From contig NC_061862.1 of the NCBI RefSeq assembly GCF_907164915.1, positions 88,460,846-88,524,845 on the forward strand: DNA of 64,000 bases, given 5' to 3'. Below the pieces are notes generated by a model that saw only the letters and a program-made list of their open reading frames with translations, searched no databases and was not told the DNA's origin. Of the stretch, positions 11,831-22,983 are shown piece after piece (positions within the stretch are counted from its first letter, which is position 1; each line of letters opens with the position of its first letter). The position numbers and the translations under genes are program-made. This stretch comes from Impatiens glandulifera. Lineage: Eukaryota > Streptophyta > Magnoliopsida > Ericales > Balsaminaceae.

Positions 11831-12189
11831 TTCCCTTTTTCCCTCTCATCTCCCCCCACGTGGTCTAGTCCCCTCCCCGGTCCCCCATACCCCATCCCCC
11901 AATCAACTTTCTTCCACCGCGACCCCACCACTCTTTCCCCCAACTGCCAGCCCCGCCACCCCACCACTCCTTCACCAACTGCCAGCCACCTCGCGACCCC
12001 CTTCCCCGAACTTCAATCCACCGTGATCGACCGACGCTGAACCCAACTGAGACCAACCGGCCAACATCAAAAGGGCCATCAAAATAGGTACGTTTCTTTC
12101 ATTCTCATTTCATTCCGTTTGAAATGCTGTGTTCCCCAAAATGGGTACGTTTGAAATGCTGTCAGAATGGTATGATAATGTATGTTTCA

Positions 12190-12682
12190 CACGATCTACG
12201 CCCCAAGCCCACGCCCCACGCACCATTCACGCCCAAGGCCCACGCCCCACGCCTTAGCTCCACGCCCCACGCCCAAGGCCCACGCCCCACTCCCAAGGCC
12301 CACGTCCCACGCTCAAGGCCCACGCCCCACGCCCAAGGCCCACGCCCCACGCCCCACGCCCAAGCCCCACTCCCCACGCCCAAGCCCCACGCCCCACGCC
12401 CAAGCCCCACGCCCCACGCCCCACGCCCCACGCCCAAGACCCACGCCCCACGCCCCACGCCCAAGGCCCACGCCCCACGCCCACGCCCCACGCCCAAGGC
12501 CCACGCCCAAGGCCCACGCCCCACGCCCCACTCCCAAGGCCCACGCCCCACGCCCCACACCCAAGGCCCACGCCCCACGCCCCATGCCCCACGCCCAAGG
12601 TCCACGCCCCACGCCCAAGGCCCACGCCCCACGCCCAAGCCCCATGCCCCACGCCCCACGCCCAAGCCCCACGCCCCACAAT
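12190..12682 (+). repeat. GC-rich minisatellite, array 1
   Basis: About 490 bp built from variants of CCCACGC and CCCAAGG (6-7-bp sub-units, often combined as CCCACGCCCAAGG). It is strikingly GC-rich against AT-rich surroundings. The minus strand reads runs of GGG/GGGG separated by CGT or CTT, a classic G-quadruplex-permissive pattern. Because the period is short and GC-rich, all frames on both strands stay open; none of those ORFs resembles a protein. Confidence 0.92.
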
Positions 12683-12743
12683 CCATTTATGGTAGGTTTT
12701 GTTTACTACACTAACATTTAAATTTCTATCAATTGCAGATTCC

Positions 12744-14330
12744 AATTTATATGTTAGCTGTTTTGTCCTATATGATGGTGAGTGGCTAAAAGATGATGAC
12801 GGTGTTAGTTCTTTTGAGTCAAGTTCTTTAGTAGGTGTGCATCTATCCCAAAATACTACATATGAAGAATTAACTTAAATCGTCTATGATGCTATTCGTG
12901 TGGACAAAGTGAGATATGATTTAGTGTTGAAAGTGAAGTATAATTGTCTTTTTAAAAGAGCTCCTCATGCTGTTATCCGATGTGATAAAGATGTGATGTT
13001 CTATGTGCAACATATTTCGACTTCACCCCAAGAGCAAAGCACTCCTCTTTGTGTATCTTTAGTAGAGAAGTCACTACCTTCACACCCAACGGATGAAATC
13101 CAAAGAGAGGAGGTTCCCGAATTCCCTATATTTGAGCATGATGATCCACGCCCCCAAAATGACATACACCATGCAGAAGATGAAGAACAACAAGTCCCAA
13201 TTCTTGATCCGAGTGAATTGGTTGCTAGTACCCCCTTTTGAACCCAGGCCAGCCATCACTTTCACTCTGAGGAAAACATCCATCCATGTTGAGGAACCAA
13301 TCCAAGTTGAAACACATGCTCAATTAACCCTTGAAAACGGATTGGAAGTGGGTACGTTTTATGAGAACAAAAAAGAACTTCAATTGAGGGTGCATAGATA
13401 TGCGATGGCTAATCATTTTGAATTCAAAATCGAAAAGTCAACAAAAGTTCTTTGGTTTGTGAAATGTGTGAATGAGAATTGCAAGTGGAGATTGCGTGCC
13501 GTGAAAGGGAAATTTCAAGAGATGTTTGAGATTCGAAAATTAGTAATTGAACACACATGCTCAATTTTGACGAGGCAAGAGAATGTGAGGCAAGCACCAT
13601 CATGGGTAATTGCGGAGTGCATCAAACGTAAGTACATGGACCATCACCATGACCACATGCCTAAGAAAATAATGGAAGACATGCAGACAAATTATGGGTT
13701 TAAGCTGACATATAATAAGGCTTGGAGGTCTAGGGAACAAGCCTTAATGACGGTGAGAGGAACAGTGGAGGAATCATATGGAAAATTGTCATCATACCTG
13801 TTCATGTTGGAGAAGAATAACCCAGGTACCATAACTGACATTCAGACGGATGAGCATGGCCATTTCAGGTATATGTTCATGTCCCTAGGCTGCTCAATCA
13901 GAGGTTTCAAGTATTGTCGTCCAATATTGTGCATCGATGCCAGTTTTCTTAAACACGAGATTGGAGGTCAACTATTGGTTGCGATTGCATTGGATGCGAA
14001 TGAACAACTATTTCCCGTTGCTTTTGGCGTCGTTGATTCGGAGAATAATAACTCGTGGACATATTTCATGCAACAATTAAGAGTGGCAATTGGATTAGTT
14101 CCGGATCTCGTTTTCGTATCTGATAGACACCCAAGTATTGCCAATGCCTTGTCCGCTGTTTTTCCAGAAGCACATCACGCGGCATGCACATACCACATCA
14201 AAATGAATATTATGGCCAAATTTAAAACCGATAACTGCCACGATGAGTTTGATAGGGCTTCACGCGCATACACAGTGCCAGAGTTCCATCAACATTTTGA
14301 CAAGATCAAGACTAAGGACCCTCGATTATT
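12744..14330 (+). pseudogene. MULE transposase, truncated and frameshifted
   Basis: Reads from a plausible acceptor (CAATTGCAG before 12740) into VLYDGEW, the usual start region of plant MULE transposases. An in-frame TAA lies at 12876-12878, and there is a one-base frame change between about 13200 and 13241, near runs of C and T. From about 13260 the second frame continues. It holds a MuDR-type zinc-binding DNA-binding domain (CVNENC, then HTC), then the DDE region with CIDASFLK (first Asp) and VSDRHPSI (second Asp), and the downstream CTYHIKMN. Family resemblance stops at about 14325. The region expected to hold the third acidic residue and the SWIM zinc finger is absent. No ATG is visible in the first exon seen, so an upstream 5' exon is likely, which would place array 1 in an intron. 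Confidence 0.82.
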
Positions 14331-14334
14331 CTTC

Positions 14335-15761
14335 GTCCTATTCTCAACAAGTGCAAGATCATTATTCTTCCTCTTTGTCGTCCTCTTCTTAGTATCAATT
14401 GCAGCAGTACCTGTATCTTCTTTTTCTTCTCCTCCACCATTCTTTTGTTCATTTCTTTGCCCCAATAATGTGATTATAAGTTGTTGATTCTCCTTCATGA
14501 GCTTGATTTCACTTTTAATCTCATTCACATCCTTTTTAATCTCATTCACAACATTTGTCAGCACATCAAGTTTGGCAGTTATGTCTTGAGACACTCGATT
14601 GGGTGCACAAGATGTAGATTTGTCTTCAGTTAAAATAGGAGTCGTCGTAGAAGGGATTGAATGAGAGGAGCTTTCTTGGCTAGTTTCATCACTAACTTCA
14701 GGGACCTTGGGACTAATATGTCTACTCTTCTTGGTCGACGGTTTGGGAGTCCTTTCATGTTTTTCTTCTTTTTCAAAAACTTCAATCTTTCTCTTTCTCG
14801 TATCACATCCAAAGAATTCATCATAAATGTTGTTTGTCATATCTTCAAAGTCGTTCCCAGAGTACATTCTCTTCTCCTCCGCAGACTCATGAATTTTTTT
14901 TCGAACAGTGCACTCCTGGATGGCTGTGGATACCTCAGGTCCGGTATAACTCCTAAAAAATTTATAGAGCACTATGCTTGGGCTTGTAAGATCATCTTCT
15001 AGTGTCTTTTCAACAAAATTGGGGACGAATGTATCGATAAGCTCATAGGTCCACACTTGGAATGCTAGTGCGAACCCATGTAAAGTATAAGCGACATCAC
15101 ATATGCTTTTCTTGTTCCAGTTTTTCTTCTTGGAGAGATATAACCCACGGAGGTATTTGATATCTTTGTCAATACCCTGCAGGGTAGCTCTGAAGGACAC
15201 CTTTCCCCATGGAAATTGGAGAAACATATCCATGTCTTCCACCATGTGAAAGATTCTCATACTTATCTTCCTCCTATTATCAGATGCGAACAGATACTAG
15301 TAAATGAGAAATATGAGCCCCATCTTCCATTAATCCTCCTTATCAGAGCATCCGACGAAAATGTCTTCAAGCTCTTTCAGTCTAACATCCTTTTTACCCT
15401 CAAAATATTTTAGGACAAGGGGTGGACATTCTTCAACCTCCTCCACCAAAGGAAATCTGCCAAAGTTGAGGCCTGTCACCAATGCATAATCCTTCATGCC
15501 CCAGCAGACCTCCTTACCTTTGACCAAGAACCTCATCTCCTTCGAATTTGAACTGACTTTTCTGATAAGCATCTGATGGAGTATGGTTCCTGAAAATAAT
15601 AATGTCGGTGCTTGGAATATATACTTGAATTGGGTCTGCAAAGCCCTATCCAAAAGATCATGTTGAGTAAACCTCTCTTTTATCTTTGCCAAGCTGGGAC
15701 CGGTCGATTTCCATGAAACACGGCCATTAAAATCATTAGGAATGGTTTCGTTTGGTGTCAT
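14335..15761 (-). pseudogene. Captured DUF1985 gene lacking its Ulp1 protease part
   Basis: Starts at an ATG (15761-15759) just after an acceptor-like TTTTTGCAG. One frame runs to about 14335, interrupted by TAA at 15330-15332 and TAG at 15297-15299. The DUF1985 signature spans both sides: FGRFPL, then KISMRIFHMVEDMD, PWGKVSF, and LHGFALAFQVWTYE. A charged, Ser/Thr-rich linker and a coiled-coil-like stretch (about 14620-14440, EIKKDVNEIKSEIK) follow. In many plant genomes such genes continue into a Ulp1/C48 cysteine protease domain and ride inside MULEs or CACTA elements; no protease domain is present. The two stops make it non-functional unless the 15297-15332 segment is spliced out, which I cannot exclude. 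Confidence 0.75.
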
Positions 15762-15837
15762 CTGCAAAAACAGTCATTAAAATCATATACACAATGTTTG
15801 GTGGATCAAAAACAGTAAAATCATATTAATAATTGCA

Positions 15838-16330
15838 GCCACGCCCCACCCCCATGCCCCACGCCTAAGCCCCACGCCCCACGACCAAGCCCCACGCCCA
15901 AGGCCCACGCCCCACGCCCAAGGCCCACGCCCCACGCCCAAGGCCCACGCCCCACGCCCAAGACCCACGCCCAAGACCCACGCCCCACGCCCAAGGCCCA
16001 CGCCCCACGCCCAAGGCCCACGCCCAATAACCACTCTCCACGCCCAAGGCCCACGCCACACGACCAAGTCCTACGCCCAAGGCCCGCGCCCCACGCCCAA
16101 GGCCCACGCCCAAGCCCCACGCCCAAGGCCCACGCCCCATGCCCACGCCCCATGCCCAAGCCCCACGCACAAGCCCCACGCCCCACGCCCAAGGCCCACG
16201 CCCACGCCCAACCCCTATGCTCAAGACCCACGCCCCATGCCCAAGCCCCACGACCCACGATCCACGCACTACCCCACGCACTATCCCCTCGCCCCACGCT
16301 CACCCCCCCCCCCCCACGATCCTCGCCCCA
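15838..16330 (+). repeat. GC-rich minisatellite, array 2
   Basis: Same CCCACGC/CCCAAGG vocabulary as array 1 and the same plus-strand orientation, about 490 bp. It ends in a run of about ten C at 16305-16314. Relative to the neighbouring minus-strand gene it lies upstream of the first coding exon. Confidence 0.92.
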
Positions 16331-16899
16331 TTCACAAACCAACCATTCAGCTTATTCTAAAACATTGAAACGAACTCTAGAACTAACTAAGCTTTTCAAA
16401 CCTAACTAAACCCTAAACTAAAACCATTAAAATCATCAGTAAGTAATCTAGGTTTCTGAAATGAAGTAGTTGAACTAAACTAAACTTCATACTCATTTAA
16501 ATCATCTGTAATCTAATCATTTGGGAACTTTGTATGTTGCATTCAGGTCAACTAAACTTCATACACATTAAAATAATCTGTAATCTAACCATCTTCAGTA
16601 ATCTAGGCACATTGCATTGAAGTTTGTTACGAGAAACTGAATGATTAGAACGAGAAAGAAGAACTAACCTCAGTTTCTAAATGATTAGAACGAGAACGAG
16701 AACGTCTGGCCGTGGCTTGGCGATCGTCCGGCTGGGGCTTGACGTTCGTCCGGCTGCTTGGCGGTCATCCGGCTACTTGTTGTTCGGCAGGGGGAAAGCG
16801 GGAAAGTTTGGCGATGCCCGGCGATGGAAGCGGGAGGAGGGGAAGGCCAACGGTCGCGAGTCGCAGGGGGAAGAGAGGAAAACGGGAAGAAAGGAGAAA

Positions 16900-17060
16900 T
16901 GGGGGGAAAAGGAAAAGAAAAAGAAAAGAAAAAAAAAAAGGAAAAAAGTTATTAAGGATAAAATTGGAATTTTTTTATAAAAAATATTAAAAATAAAAAT
17001 TGGATTTTTGGAGGTTAAATATAGGAATGACCCTCCTTTGGTCATTTGATCAAATTTCCC
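16900..17060 (-). repeat. Right terminal inverted repeat of the MULE
   Basis: Inverted partner of 11664-11830. The inner part is G/A-rich on the plus strand. Confidence 0.85.
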
Positions 17061-17068
17061 TTCTCAAT

Positions 17069-17800
17069 CATGTTTGGATTACTCAGATACATCATTATTG
17101 TATGGTGTTTATTAATTATATGGCTTAAACCCAAGCACTACAGTGCATCGTTTTGTTAAATTATGTTGCTGGAAAATTTTGTATTATTTAATTATTTATA
17201 TTTTAAGGAAACATTAACTTATGAGAAATATATTAATATGAATGATGTTAACATATTTGAAAAAAGACCAGCATATATATGACATGATTGTATTTACTTA
17301 CAATTGTGAATAATTTAATAGAAATATATTTGAAAAAGCATTTGCATCAACCTTATGGTTAACTGGTTTGAAATTGTTACTAAACTTAATATTTGTGCTT
17401 TTTACTGATTCAATTATATATCAGTTAAGATTAGGATAATATATATATATATAATTATATATATATATAATTATATATATATATATATATAATTATATAT
17501 TTGTTATAGTTAGAACCTATTTAAATGTCTAATGGTGCACTTTATCAAGTTGAAGATTATTTTAAGAGTATTTTTTTAGTTTCAGTTTTTGTATATGATA
17601 AGGTTTGGGTGAGAACAAGTACTATATAAATTCGTGTCATAATTCTAAATTATAATAATATTATAATCTATATTCCGATATTCTCAATAATATTGTCTCT
17701 TATGTAGTCAAATTCTATCTTGGTGAACACGTTAAATTTGTGTTTTTTTTATTATTTACGTTATTTATAACCTTCAATTATAATATAAATGAATCTAAAT
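17069..17800. other. AT-rich intergenic sequence, no gene seen
   Basis: Includes interrupted TA tracts at about 17441-17500. No gene or element boundary was recognised. Confidence 0.55.
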
Positions 17801-17801
17801 A

Positions 17802-18060
17802 CACTATTAGAAAAAAGGTCTTCTGTAACGACTAGTAATAACGGCGCTCGAACGCCTTTACTAATATTTTTTTATTAGTAACAGTTATAATTAGGGCATC
17901 AGTAACGGCTATATAAGACCGTTATTGTTAAAAACTTACGGTAACGGATATAAGGATTCACCGTTACAAATAATAGCGGCTTAAATTTTATTTTTCGAAT
18001 TAAGGATATCAGTAACAGCTTTAGAATAAGCGTTACTGAAACTGCATCACATTACTTATA
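17802..18060 (+). mobile_element. CACTA-type transposon end
   Basis: Starts CACTATTAGAAAAAAGG, close to the usual CACTA-superfamily terminus. It is followed by many subterminal GTAACGG/CCGTTAC words in both orientations up to about 18050, typical of these transposons. The matching opposite end was not found in the window, so this is a single terminus or a remnant. Confidence 0.6.
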
Positions 18061-18720
18061 TATATTTAAATATCAATTTGCATACAAATAATTCAATCCG
18101 GACTCTTTTTAGAATTTTTTTGATTCTTAGAATTTTATATTTTTCTAAGTTTCATTTAATCTAAAAGGAGAATTATAAGTCATAATGACAGATAATATAG
18201 ATAATGATTAGCATGGTTATTAACTCAATAAAATAACTGTTTTAGTTGAGTTTGTATTTTCAATTGTTATAATTTTTTTAATTAATTGACATATTTACAA
18301 TTAAAAATATTTGATTGTATTTTTAGTTCTTTATTTCCGCATATTTGAGATATAGAGCTTGTCTTTTGAAATTTTTAATTATAATTAAATATTATTTTAT
18401 TATCTATCCATTATATTACTTATTTATTAATTAAAATATCATTTATTTAAATGAATAAATTTTATTTTATCATTATTTATTAATATCATTTATGTGTTCC
18501 TACTAAAAATATACTTAATTTTATTAAAATTACCACCGTTCAATTTAAATAAAGAAAATTTATTTTAATAAATTCAAACCTTCGTTGTTTTATTTTTAAT
18601 CAAATAATAAAGTTTTTTTTAATTAAATACAATTTGTATACGGATGATCACAGCCACTAGCGTAGGCCTTTTATTTAATTAATTAAATAATATTATTTTA
18701 GTGTAATATGTTTTAAATTA
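18061..18720. other. AT-rich sequence, no gene seen
   Basis: Could be interior of the CACTA-like element or unrelated spacer. Nothing coding was seen. Confidence 0.4.
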
Positions 18721-18934
18721 AAAAAAAAGAAATACAAAAACAAATAAATAGACCCAAAAAATACAACAACAAATGAAAAAAGTATTTTAAACAATTTCTT
18801 TTTAAAATTATGAATATTATTTTTCTGTTATGAGATATTTTAAATTAAATAATTATTAAGTAAAATGATAATTTGAATAAAAAAATAAATATATTTAACA
18901 TAAATTTTTATTATTATTAATATTTTAAAATTAT

Positions 18935-18985
<51 letters not shown>

Positions 18986-20425
18986 AAATCCATAAAATAT
19001 AATAAATATATATATATATATATATATAAATAAAGAAATTCATAAAATATAATAAATATATATATATATATATATAAATAATATTTATCATAATAATAGT
19101 AATAATTATAATAATATAATTTTAAATATAATGCAACGGAGTTTTATCTTTCTTCTTAGCATAAAAAAATTCTTAATTTCTCTTTTAAGTTTAATTTATT
19201 TTTATTTTCTGATATCAATATTTAAACATATTTTTAAAAATTAAAATTTAAACAATAATTTAAAAAATAATATTAATAATAATTTTAATAAATATTAATG
19301 TTCAAATGTTCATATTTTTATATGCTTGCTAAACCAACCATTAATTTTGACCTCAAACTTAACAAACCACCCACCACCCGACCTCCATCTCGTGACATCA
19401 TACTTTCAAATGCTCGTCAAACAAACCACTAATTCTGATATCACACTCGACAAACCACTCACTACCGACCTCCATCTCGTGACCTCACACTTTCAAATGC
19501 TCGTCAAACCAACAACTAATTCTCGACCTCACACTCGACAAATCACCCACTATTCGATCTCCATCTCGTGATCTCACACTTTCAAATTATAATTTAAATT
19601 TTACTAAAAAAAAACAAAAACAAATAAATAGACACAACAAATACAACAACAAATGAAACAAATATTTTAAACAATTTCTTTTTAAAATTATGAATATTAT
19701 TTTTCTGTTATGAGATATTTTAAATTAAATAATTATTAAATAAAATGATAATATGAATAAAAAATAAATATATTTAACATAAGTTTTTATTATTATTAAT
19801 ATTTTAAAATTATTAATTATTTATATATATATATATATATATAAAAAGAAATCCATAAAATATAATAAATATATATATATATAAATATAATATTTATCAT
19901 AATAATAATAATAATTATAATAATATAATTTTAAATATAATGCAACGGAGTTTTATCTTTCTTCTTAGCATAAAAAAATTCTTAATTTCTTTTTTAAGTT
20001 TAATTTCTTTTTATTTTCTGATATCAATATTTAAACATATTTTTAAAAATTAGAATTTAAACAATAATTTTTTTTAAAAACAATATTAATAATAATTTTA
20101 ATAAATATTAATGTTCAAATGCTCATATTTTCAAATACACGCTAAACCAACCACTAATTTTGACCTCACACTCGACAAACCACCCACCACCCGACCTCCA
20201 TCTCGTGACCTCATACTTTCAAATGCTCGTCAAACAAACCACTAATTCTGATATCACACTCGACAAAACACTCACCACCGACCTCCATCTCGTGACCTCA
20301 TACTTTCAAATGCTCGTCAAACCAACAACTAATTCTCGACCTCACACTCGACAAATCACCCACCATTCGATCTCCATCTCGTGCCTCACACTTTCAAATG
20401 CTCGTCAAACCAATCAATAATTTCG
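18721..20425. repeat. Tandem duplication of a roughly 0.81-0.88 kb segment
   Basis: Copy 1 (about 18721-19590) and copy 2 (about 19600-20425) share, in order, CAAATAAATAGAC, a TTGTTAAAAT-like AT block, TA runs, TGCAACGGAGTTTTATC and the minisatellite. The offset is 880 bp at the start and 809 bp after the TA runs, so the TA tracts account for the length difference. Confidence 0.85.
18938..19078. repeat. (TA)n tracts
   Basis: Three TA runs (about 18938-18982, 19006-19028, 19058-19077) separated by AAGAAATYCATAAAATA. They create a spurious Tyr/Ile ORF on the minus strand. Confidence 0.9.
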
Positions 20426-20580
20426 ACCACATACTCGATAAACCACTCACCACCCGACCTCCATCTCGTGACTTCACACTTTCAAATGTTCGCCAAACTA
20501 ACCATTATTCCGACCTCACACTCGACAAACCACCCATCATCCAACCTTCATCTCGTGACCTCACACTTTCAAATATTCGC
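19326..20580 (+). repeat. Minisatellite with about 87-bp unit, two blocks
   Basis: Units contain CACTCGACAAACCAC, CGACCTCCATCTCGTGAC and CTTTCAAATGCTCGTCAAAC. There are about three copies at 19326-19590 and five to six at 20130-20580. Unit length is not a multiple of unusual codon content, and the ORFs across it are repeat artefacts. Confidence 0.9.
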
Positions 20581-21014
20581 CTGTTGGGTTAAATTAATTA
20601 AGAAAGAAATAATTAATTAATGTAAAAGAATATGCACAACATAACTTAGTTTGAACAAAACTAAGTTAAGTTATTTGTTTTTTTTTGCAGGTTAACTAAG
20701 ATTGGTGAGTGGTTTATCGAGGGATAAAACCATATGAAAAAGTGTGATTCACAAGATTAGAGTCTTATAAAATATTAAATAAATAAGAGAAATTATTTAT
20801 TTATCTCCTATATTTTCTCAATTTAGTTATTTCTTTATTACTACCATAAATTATAAATAGATAAACTATTGTAAAGATTACTCATTCAATCAATAATATT
20901 ATTTCAAATTTTCTCTTTAAGAACTCAATCAAATAGTTCTTGTTTATTTTATCAATTCTAGAAATCAAACTTGGTATCAGAGCTTATAAGAAAAAACTCC
21001 CAAAAACGATTTCA

Positions 21015-21356
21015 ATGGAAGAACAATATCACTTCTCAATTCTACCAATAATATCTGGAAGCGTAAATCTTGATAAACATAACTATATTTATTGGAAATC
21101 ACAAGTTACTCCAATCATGATAGGTTATAATTTTATGGATATAGTAGAAGGAAATCCTGAAACTCCTCCCAAATTTCTTCAAGAAACAGATGGTCAAAAT
21201 AATACAATTCACAACAAGAATCCAAAGTTTAAACAATGGCGTATTCAAGATCAAAGGGTACTTGCATGACTCTTTTCAACATTGACCGACGAGATTCGTC
21301 AACAAGTCTCAAAATCATCTTCGGCGCAAGAACTTTGGAAAACCCTAGATAAAATC
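21015..21356 (+). pseudogene. Element A gag, 5' part
   Basis: The start codon at 21015 opens a Copia Gag with the DUF4219/UBN2-like region (LDKHNYIYWKSQVTPIM, then QDQRVLA). A TGA at 21267-21269 interrupts the frame where Trp is usual. After it, the same frame continues (STLTDEIRQQV, then AQELWKTL) until the insertion point of element B. It resumes at 28928. Confidence 0.8.
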
Positions 21357-22507
21357 TGTTGGGATCGGGATCGCCGATAGGGGACCGGGGTCCGGTTAAA
21401 GGAGACCTCTTACACACTCACAATGGTTGGCGCTAATCCGGTTAAGAATTAACACAGTTCTCAACACTACACAGTCTGTCACAAACTCTTGAATCGATTC
21501 AAGTGCGAAAATGTTTGTTTCATCCTAAAGCAACACACACAAATCGGATAAAGAGAAGAATGAAGAAGGATCGGTTAAAGTAAAAAGAGATCGGTTCGGA
21601 TAATGAAATGACCGGAAATGATAAAGAACACAAGATAAGGATTTTATGGATGTTTGGAGATAAAACTCTTACGTCACCCCTTCTTCTCAAACAACGAGAA
21701 TGATATTCACTAGGAATATTCAAACACAATACAACACATGATCGAGTCTTATTTACTACTCGATATTCATTTTACAACTCTCACACAGAATATTCTTTTT
21801 ATAGTGGAAATATGACAACAATCATATTTCTCTTTCTGACTTGCATTTAATGCGGTTGAAGCTTCTCAAGGCATAATGTAGCACCGACTCAAACTAGGTA
21901 AATGTTCACTTGATAAATGTGCTCTTGACGGTTGTACTTTTGACGTTTACCTGCTTCTTGAAAACTGCTTTTGAGCTTTATACCAACTCAGGTAACTGTT
22001 CATCTGACAATTACTTGCTGCCTGCAGACTGCCAGTAAACTTGTATCAGAATGGAAATGACACACTCTGATCCTTTGAAGATGTTACTCTGCACATTCCC
22101 AAAGAATATTTGTTGCACTGAAATATCAACTGTCAACATTTCGATATATTTGAGCTTGTCTTGATTTAAATCTGACCATTGGAAATGTCCGTTGACTTAT
22201 GATTATCCGAAAATTGAATCAGTCGAACACATATCGGTTTGTTTCTAGAGAACCGGTTGATTGGTCCTACCGTTGAGGAGAGGAAAACTGATTTTTGATG
22301 ACATGTTCACCGATTTTGAAATTTAAGACGGACCGATCTTCTGATAAGATAAATCAATTAAGTTGATTCTGGTTTGAGCTGTTTCAGAAGTATAGATTTA
22401 ACCGGCTAAAAATGTGACTGCTCCTTGTATCTGCACATAAAGTTGAATTTAATTAAGTTATTTAGATAGTTAATTACTTATTAATTAACTATCTAATTTA
22501 TCTAACA
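21357..22507 (-). repeat. Element B 3' LTR
   Basis: About 1151 bp. It is co-linear with 27622-28922 except for a deletion of roughly 150 bp near 21790, relative to the other copy. Confidence 0.88.
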
Positions 22508-22983
22508 ATTTCTCCTTTTTTGATTATTTAAGTTAAATATTCAAAACCTTATAATCGTTGGCCGGTTTAAAAAACTTATTTTTATTTGACCGGTTAAAAA
22601 ACGGTTTAGTTTAAAGATAAAGTTTTGAGAAAAAAATTGTGATAAATTTTTGTTTAACAATTTCTCTCTTTTTGATATTTTAAGATAAAAGTATCAAAAA
22701 CCCTGTAATTTGAAACTTGAACCGAATAATAGAAAATCCCCAAAATAATTCATAACTTCCCAAAAATATTTATAAGTCATAATATATATATAAAAGCATA
22801 AAGTTATAGTTTTTAGTGGCCTCCTTAATTTAGGTCGGTGAAGTAGCGGTTTAAGACTCCCATGTCCGGTGTATTTGGATCAACATTTGTTCGTGAACCG
22901 CTTGTCGGTTGACTAGATAATCTATTCGACCGTTGAGGTCTGATCGGTGTGATAGGAATATTGAAAGCCAGAGTTATTTGACT

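Larger units (their letters stand above)
11664..17060. mobile_element. Mutator-like element (MULE), composite, about 5.4 kb
   Basis: Left end GGAAAATTTGATCAAATGAC; right end in reverse complement GGGAAATTTGATCAAATGAC. The arms stay similar for about 160 bp (to about 11830 and from about 16900), including a shared CCTATATTTAACCTCCAAAA block and a CT-rich tract. Flanks carry TTCTCAAT on both sides (11656-11663 and 17061-17068). A 9-bp duplication with one mismatch (GTTCTCAAT/CTTCTCAAT) fits Mutator. Inside are a plus-strand transposase relic, a minus-strand DUF1985 gene meeting it tail to tail, and two GC-rich arrays. The transposase is broken, so any mobility would need a partner element. Confidence 0.88.

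Noticed and set aside
12124..12745. Several long overlapping ORFs on both strands with His-Ala-Pro-Arg-Pro or Gly-Trp-Gly repeats
   Set aside because: They are products of a GC-rich short-period array that keeps all frames open. No family resemblance, and the same happens in array 2 (15783-16409).
16681..16990. Arg/Gly/Lys-rich ORFs at the right MULE end
   Set aside because: They lie in the purine-rich inner part of the terminal inverted repeat; no family resemblance.
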